Part shown: positions 59,716-64,000 of the stretch, one piece after another
Position numbering within the stretch: position 1 is the first letter of the stretch
Layout of the letters: every line of letters starts with the position of its first letter
Source: Dysidea avara
Taxonomy: Eukaryota; Porifera; Demospongiae; Dictyoceratida; Dysideidae
Direction: 5' to 3'
Assembly: GCF_963678975.1 (NCBI RefSeq)
Contig: NC_089281.1
Location: 3,402,926-3,466,925, forward strand
DNA: 64,000 nucleotides
The notes under the pieces: model-generated
Told to the model about the DNA's origin: nothing
What the model saw: the letters and a program-made list of their open reading frames with translations, nothing else
Database searches by the model: none
Made by a program: the position numbers and the translations under genes

Positions 59716-60584
59716 TATGTGTGTGCATCTGTTTTACATGATGCAATGAATGGGTTGGGCAGCTGTTTCTGCTTCTATTGGTCCAGACATTGTGGTCAGA
59801 TAATTGACCACATGCACTGCTGATGCAGTGACAGTGGTATTTTCATTAGACAACTTGTTACAAACAAACAAACTTTGATCAAGCCCCAGCCTTCAGCTAT
59901 ATTGAGTCAAAATGTAAATTAGCTACAGCCTTACTTCTTTGGTGGAAATGCTTCAGATTTCATGGAGATGAAACCTTTAATATTTTAAATATTCTACAAT
60001 GCATGCGCTATTGCTTACTGTTTTACCTTTGATCCTTCTTTATCGTGGCCATCGCTCATCGATACGGCTTCCATCAGACCACCCAATCATTGCGCCCCCA
60101 AAATAATTATTGGAATATACATGTTACAATAGATTTTAAGACCTTACCACAGAATACTCGCCTGGAAAAAGCTACTGTACTTGTTATGTCCAGTGTCCAA
60201 GAAACTACGCATAAGTGTTAGTGTTTGTTTCTAGCAATACACTAAACAAGCATGCCTTAAAATAATAGAATACAAGTCCATTTTGCAGCTCAATCAGCAT
60301 ACACCTTGTTACTGAGTATATTTTAGAGTTTCTTTCTAAGTGGTCTGGGCATGAGCCTCAAGTTTGCCTGGTTTCACTCATAGGATATGAGCTGCTATCC
60401 TGTATTCCAATGTGCTAGTTTGTAGCAGCACATTAAAATTGATATATAAATGGTCTGGGAACAAGGCTTCAAGTTTTCTTGGGTTGGGCTCATAGGATAT
60501 GTCCCACCACCATTTGCTATCCTGTAATATAATAACAGCAATGTGTATGTTTATGAAAAAAAAGTACACAAACAAGTGTAAGAA
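59716..60584. other. Unassigned intergenic stretch
   Basis: No gene, RNA or clear element is seen. Two similar passages (about 60340-60410 and 60445-60520, both with TCATAGGATATG and CAAG-TT blocks) hint at a local duplication. Confidence 0.35.
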
Positions 60585-60800
60585 AATTTTCAGTATTATG
60601 AGTAGGGACTGCAATGATAAAAAGTTCTGAAACAAGCCGCTGAAATGAAATACAACTGAGTGCATGCATTTTAATCCCTAACTTAGCCTGATGATGTATG
60701 GCTAAGGTAGGGATTAAAATGCATGCACTCAGTTGTGTTTCATCTCAGCAGCTTGTTTCAGTACTTTTTATTGTTGCAGTCCCTACTTATACTGAAAATT
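60585..60800. repeat. 216-bp foldback palindrome
   Basis: Arms of about 100 bp run from AATTTTCAGTAT to its complement, with a loop of about 11 bases (TGATGATGTAT) near 60695. The inner part, TGCATGCATTTTAATCCC, is exactly complementary. A foldback MITE is likely. Confidence 0.85.
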
Positions 60801-60823
60801 CCTAATTTTATCTTTTACTTGTA

Positions 60824-61446
60824 CATATAAAGCTGAAAAGCCGTTCGTCTGTGTGTGTGTCTGTCCATCTGTCATGCCAGTAACTTGCCTAGGACTGCCC
60901 ATATCGACTTATCAGGTGCCCAGCATGAAGTGCTCATCATCCACCTACTTCAAGTTTGTTACTGCGAGTTGACTCGTGCTTTTGTTAGCTCTCTGCAGTG
61001 GGTTGAAGGCGAAGATGTACAGAGCGTTCCACTGAAAACCACAGCACAAACAGTTCAACCGTTAGAACGCCTGACTAGCATGAACGAGGTCATGGGTTCG
61101 AATTCAGCTAAAGGAACTGTTTGTTTTTTTCGTATTGCTTTTTGGACACACTTTTTAAAACCTGAACTTTTAGTTCATTGTTTCTCGGCAGCTGAAGCAC
61201 GTATCGAGGCAGGACTTGAGCGAAATTACACACCCATGATCTGGCTACGTGACTGTTGTTGTAAATCGATATCTGCTTTTGTTAGTTCTTTATAGCACGT
61301 TAATGACATTGGTGTAGAGAAGACAGGAGAGTGTTGTGGTAATACATTCCTGTCTAAACCATATGGACAAACAATACTCTGCAGGTTCAATCCCCACCTA
61401 GACTAAATTTTTTTTTTTTCATTTCTGAATCTTTTGGAACAACTTT
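60824..61446 (+). repeat. Dispersed repeat with tRNA-like cores, copy 1
   Basis: Direct repeat of 63081-63730, about 70-75% alike by eye. Both start ATAAAGCT(G/A)AAAAGCC and share CACACCCATGATCTGG. At 61045-61110 is a tRNA-like core: GTTAGAACGCCTGACTAGCA followed by GGTCATGGGTTCGAATTC, a good Pol III B box (GGTTCGANNC). A weaker second one (GCAGGTTCAATCCCCACC) ends the unit near 61400. It looks like a tRNA-derived SINE or tandem SINE. Confidence 0.6.
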
Positions 61447-63080
61447 TTGTTTGCTTGAGCTTTGGCATTCTATGAACTCTTATAGACAACTGTAAATTGG
61501 GCATACACTGAGAGTGAGTGCATTACACCAGTTTTGGCAGAGGAGTATGGGTCTATAGCTTCTTTTATCCCCACTTAGCCATGCATGATGCCAGTCATTG
61601 TCAAGTTGTGTAGAAGGGGTTAAGTACAATCATGATAGGTGATAGCTAGGCATAGTGTCAGTCATTGTGTAGAAAGGATTATATGATAGTCCTAAGGTAC
61701 AAACCAGCACTACATTTTATTGCAAATTGTAGGGATTTTTAAACACTTTTGTGTATTCACAAATTATACTCACTTGGTTCACTCCCATTTTGGTAATTGT
61801 TTACTGTCCTAGCATAGATGGCAGTACAACATTTACACTGCAGACCTCCACATGTACCAACTTAGTACCATACAGTGTACAACTGCTTATGTTTGTAGCT
61901 AGAAATGGACTTTAGAGATGGTCCTGCACATAGGGCAGGTACTAATGTTCTATAGGTACCACAGTATATAATTAAGCTTTCCAGCTACATAGACATGTAC
62001 AAGGAGCACTATAACACATGTTGACACTGTTACTACATTCAGCACCTTTAATGTGTTGTAACAAGTACATAAAACAGTAGAACTGTACCTCTATGTTTTG
62101 CTAAGTTGTAGTGTAGGACAGGTAATGTTGTGAATACAGTAAGAGTATTTGTGTCTACTAAACATACCACGATCTTGGTATGAACAATGTAGCCAAGCCG
62201 CTTGCCATATATGTGACTGGATTGTGGAAAATCAACCCTAATGTCACTTTACAACTGGGATATTATGATTAAAGTAAGGTATTACAAACATCTACTCAGC
62301 ATTACAGTAATTAAATCACCAGTCAGTAATCTGACTTACAGGAAATTTAGTGAAATACTTTACTTGGTGGATAGCTGCTTTACTGGTGGCATATGTAAGT
62401 GTGGATTTCTATGTATTTGAAAAGGACCGATTATCCAATATAGGGTCACATATAATGGTGTTGATGTAAAATTTTGTGTAGAAACTTTAAGCACTTTAAA
62501 GATGAGCCTGCATAGTAAGTACAGGTGCTATATCAAGCAAAAATACTTGGGCTTCCAATGATGTACAGGGTATTGTTCTTCGCCTGTAATGTATCAGTTC
62601 ATAACTATAGCCACGTGCAGCTTTGCTATTTAACTTTCCTGCATGTTCACATCAGCTTTGACATTGATATCATAATGCATGCTATAGTGTATGTAGAGTC
62701 ATAATGATATGTACCATTTGATTTGCGTTATTGCTGTAATTTCGAATATATTCCTGCACGTAGGGCAGGTACCAATACTAGTGAACAATAATGTCGGCTC
62801 TCATGTAATCAAAGCCAATAATTGGCTAGTAACCAATATCGATTGATACCGATTACTGAACTGATAATCGATGCAACACTAATTGTAATAGAATTTTCTT
62901 TAATCATTCTTTTTGCTTAGCTACAGTACCCTTGTTTTATCGATTATTTAGTTTTGCAATAATGGAATCTTTCAAATTTTATAGGATCCACAATCTTGAA
63001 TATGGAAAATCTGGTTAGCATTGAGCCACTGAGAGACACAGTTATTATAGGAGGCCTGACACAAGTTTGTGGGGTGTCTG
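61447..63080. other. Spacer between the two tRNA-like repeats
   Basis: No coding sequence is supported. A short GGGCAGGTAC motif recurs at about 61940 and 62763. Confidence 0.35.
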
Positions 63081-63730
63081 TATATATAAAGCTAAAAAGC
63101 CATCTGTCTGTTTATCTTTCTGTCTTCAATTTCTTGACGACCAACAAATTTCTCGCCACCTGATGCACATATGAAAGCGATTTTTGAAGTGTTCATTATC
63201 TTAGAATTAAATCACTTTTAAATGAAGACTCTAACGCCTATATTTTGTCGTCTCTGTTGCTTTGAATGCACGGGTGTAGCTAAAAACTTGAGGTCAATTC
63301 CTGTCAAACCACAGCACAAGTGTTTCAATCATTAGAGCACCTTACTTGTGTGCCAGGGGTTGTAGGTTTGAATCCAGCTGTCGGCACTATTTTGGTCTTC
63401 AAATCCATACCTTTTTGACACACATTTAAAAATCCACTTATTTTTAATCGTAACTTGGCATCCAAAGCACGTATTAAGGCGGTGCTTGAAAGAAATGACA
63501 CACCCATGATCTGGCAACTCAATTATTGTTGTCGCAAATCGGTATCTACTTTTTTCGTTCTTTACAGCACGTTTTAAGTACTGGTGTAAGAAAGAATTGA
63601 GCTACATTCCTGTGAAAACCACAGATAGTCGACTTTGGTGTTTGTGCACCAGCCCATTAACCTCAAGTTATTAACACCCAGAGTTCAGTCCCACCTAAGC
63701 CTAATAATCTTTTTGGGGCACCTTTCGTAC
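63081..63730 (+). repeat. Dispersed repeat with tRNA-like cores, copy 2
   Basis: Second copy of 60824-61446, with the tRNA-like core at 63311-63380 (ATTAGAGCACCTTACTTGTG, then GTAGGTTTGAATCCAGC). The two copies differ by many substitutions, so the duplication or the insertions are old. The minus-strand frames here are not genes. Confidence 0.6.
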
Positions 63731-64000
63731 AACTGGATATTCACAGATTATCAGTATGGCAACTATGTAAGTTATGGTATGCATGCGTTGAGCTGAATCC
63801 TGAGAATTAATCAGCTAAAAACAAAATAGTAGATTTTTCTCAAAGAAAAGACTGTTTCATACAACCAAGTAAATAGATGAAGAAAAGACATGTGCAGTTT
63901 GGATCCTTAACAAGTTTGGGAAAGCCATAATAGATCCTGTACTTTTGTGGCTTCCCCATAGAAAATGTATAGAGAAAACTTTGATAGCTTATAAATAAGG

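Noticed and set aside
60855-61295. 146-codon plus-strand frame
   Set aside because: It lies wholly within the tRNA-like dispersed repeat, and the homologous region of the second copy has no corresponding frame.

Overview
This is eukaryotic, metazoan-type DNA. It has AT-rich intergenic sequence, GT-AG introns, AATAAA signals, LINE debris, many TIR elements and a eukaryotic-style tRNA-Ile. The large intronless genes (secreted beta-helix ectodomain, Cys-rich linker, about 8-9 membrane segments) resemble multi-copy families I recall from sponges, so a demosponge is my best guess. That assignment is inference.

Layout. 1-5.2 kb: unique sequence, then a 3.6 kb repeat element (palindrome, minisatellite, 3' hairpin). 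6.6-30.9 kb: a head-to-tail array of three paralogous receptor-like genes on +. Copies 1 (6608-10228) and 2 (13877-17437) are open. Copy 3 (22892-30926) is split by a 4.45 kb inserted element (25790-30243) with matching 15-bp ends and a 5-bp target duplication. That element carries a truncated XPG/PIN-nuclease-like ORF and a nested LINE fragment. 32.5-47.3 kb: on the minus strand, nine small exons (one tentative) that join in phase and match the N-terminal half of the MCM8 helicase. Its introns hold a MITE, a CA microsatellite, a tRNA-Ile(GAT), a tRNA pseudogene, foldbacks, retroelement remains and an inverted second copy of the large repeat element (41700-45750). 47.3-49.6 kb: a foldback transposon immediately upstream of the MCM8 ATG, LINE debris and a Harbinger-like MITE. 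49.7-50.7 kb: two exons of a CTP synthase with a frameshift and an 18-bp tandem duplication, and no later exons seen. 52.3-64 kb: an unrecognised minus-strand ORF, LINE remains, several MITEs, a CARD-like exon (58045) and a dispersed repeat with tRNA-like cores.

Most interesting: the receptor array is a mosaic. Blocks nearly identical at nucleotide level, including synonymous sites, alternate with strongly diverged ectodomain segments. This is the pattern expected from patchy gene conversion with a diversifying central region. Copy 3 shows a clean transposon knockout, and copy 2 has lost the conserved cytoplasmic tail. The MCM8 and CTP synthase pieces are also notable because both appear to lack their 3' halves within the window.
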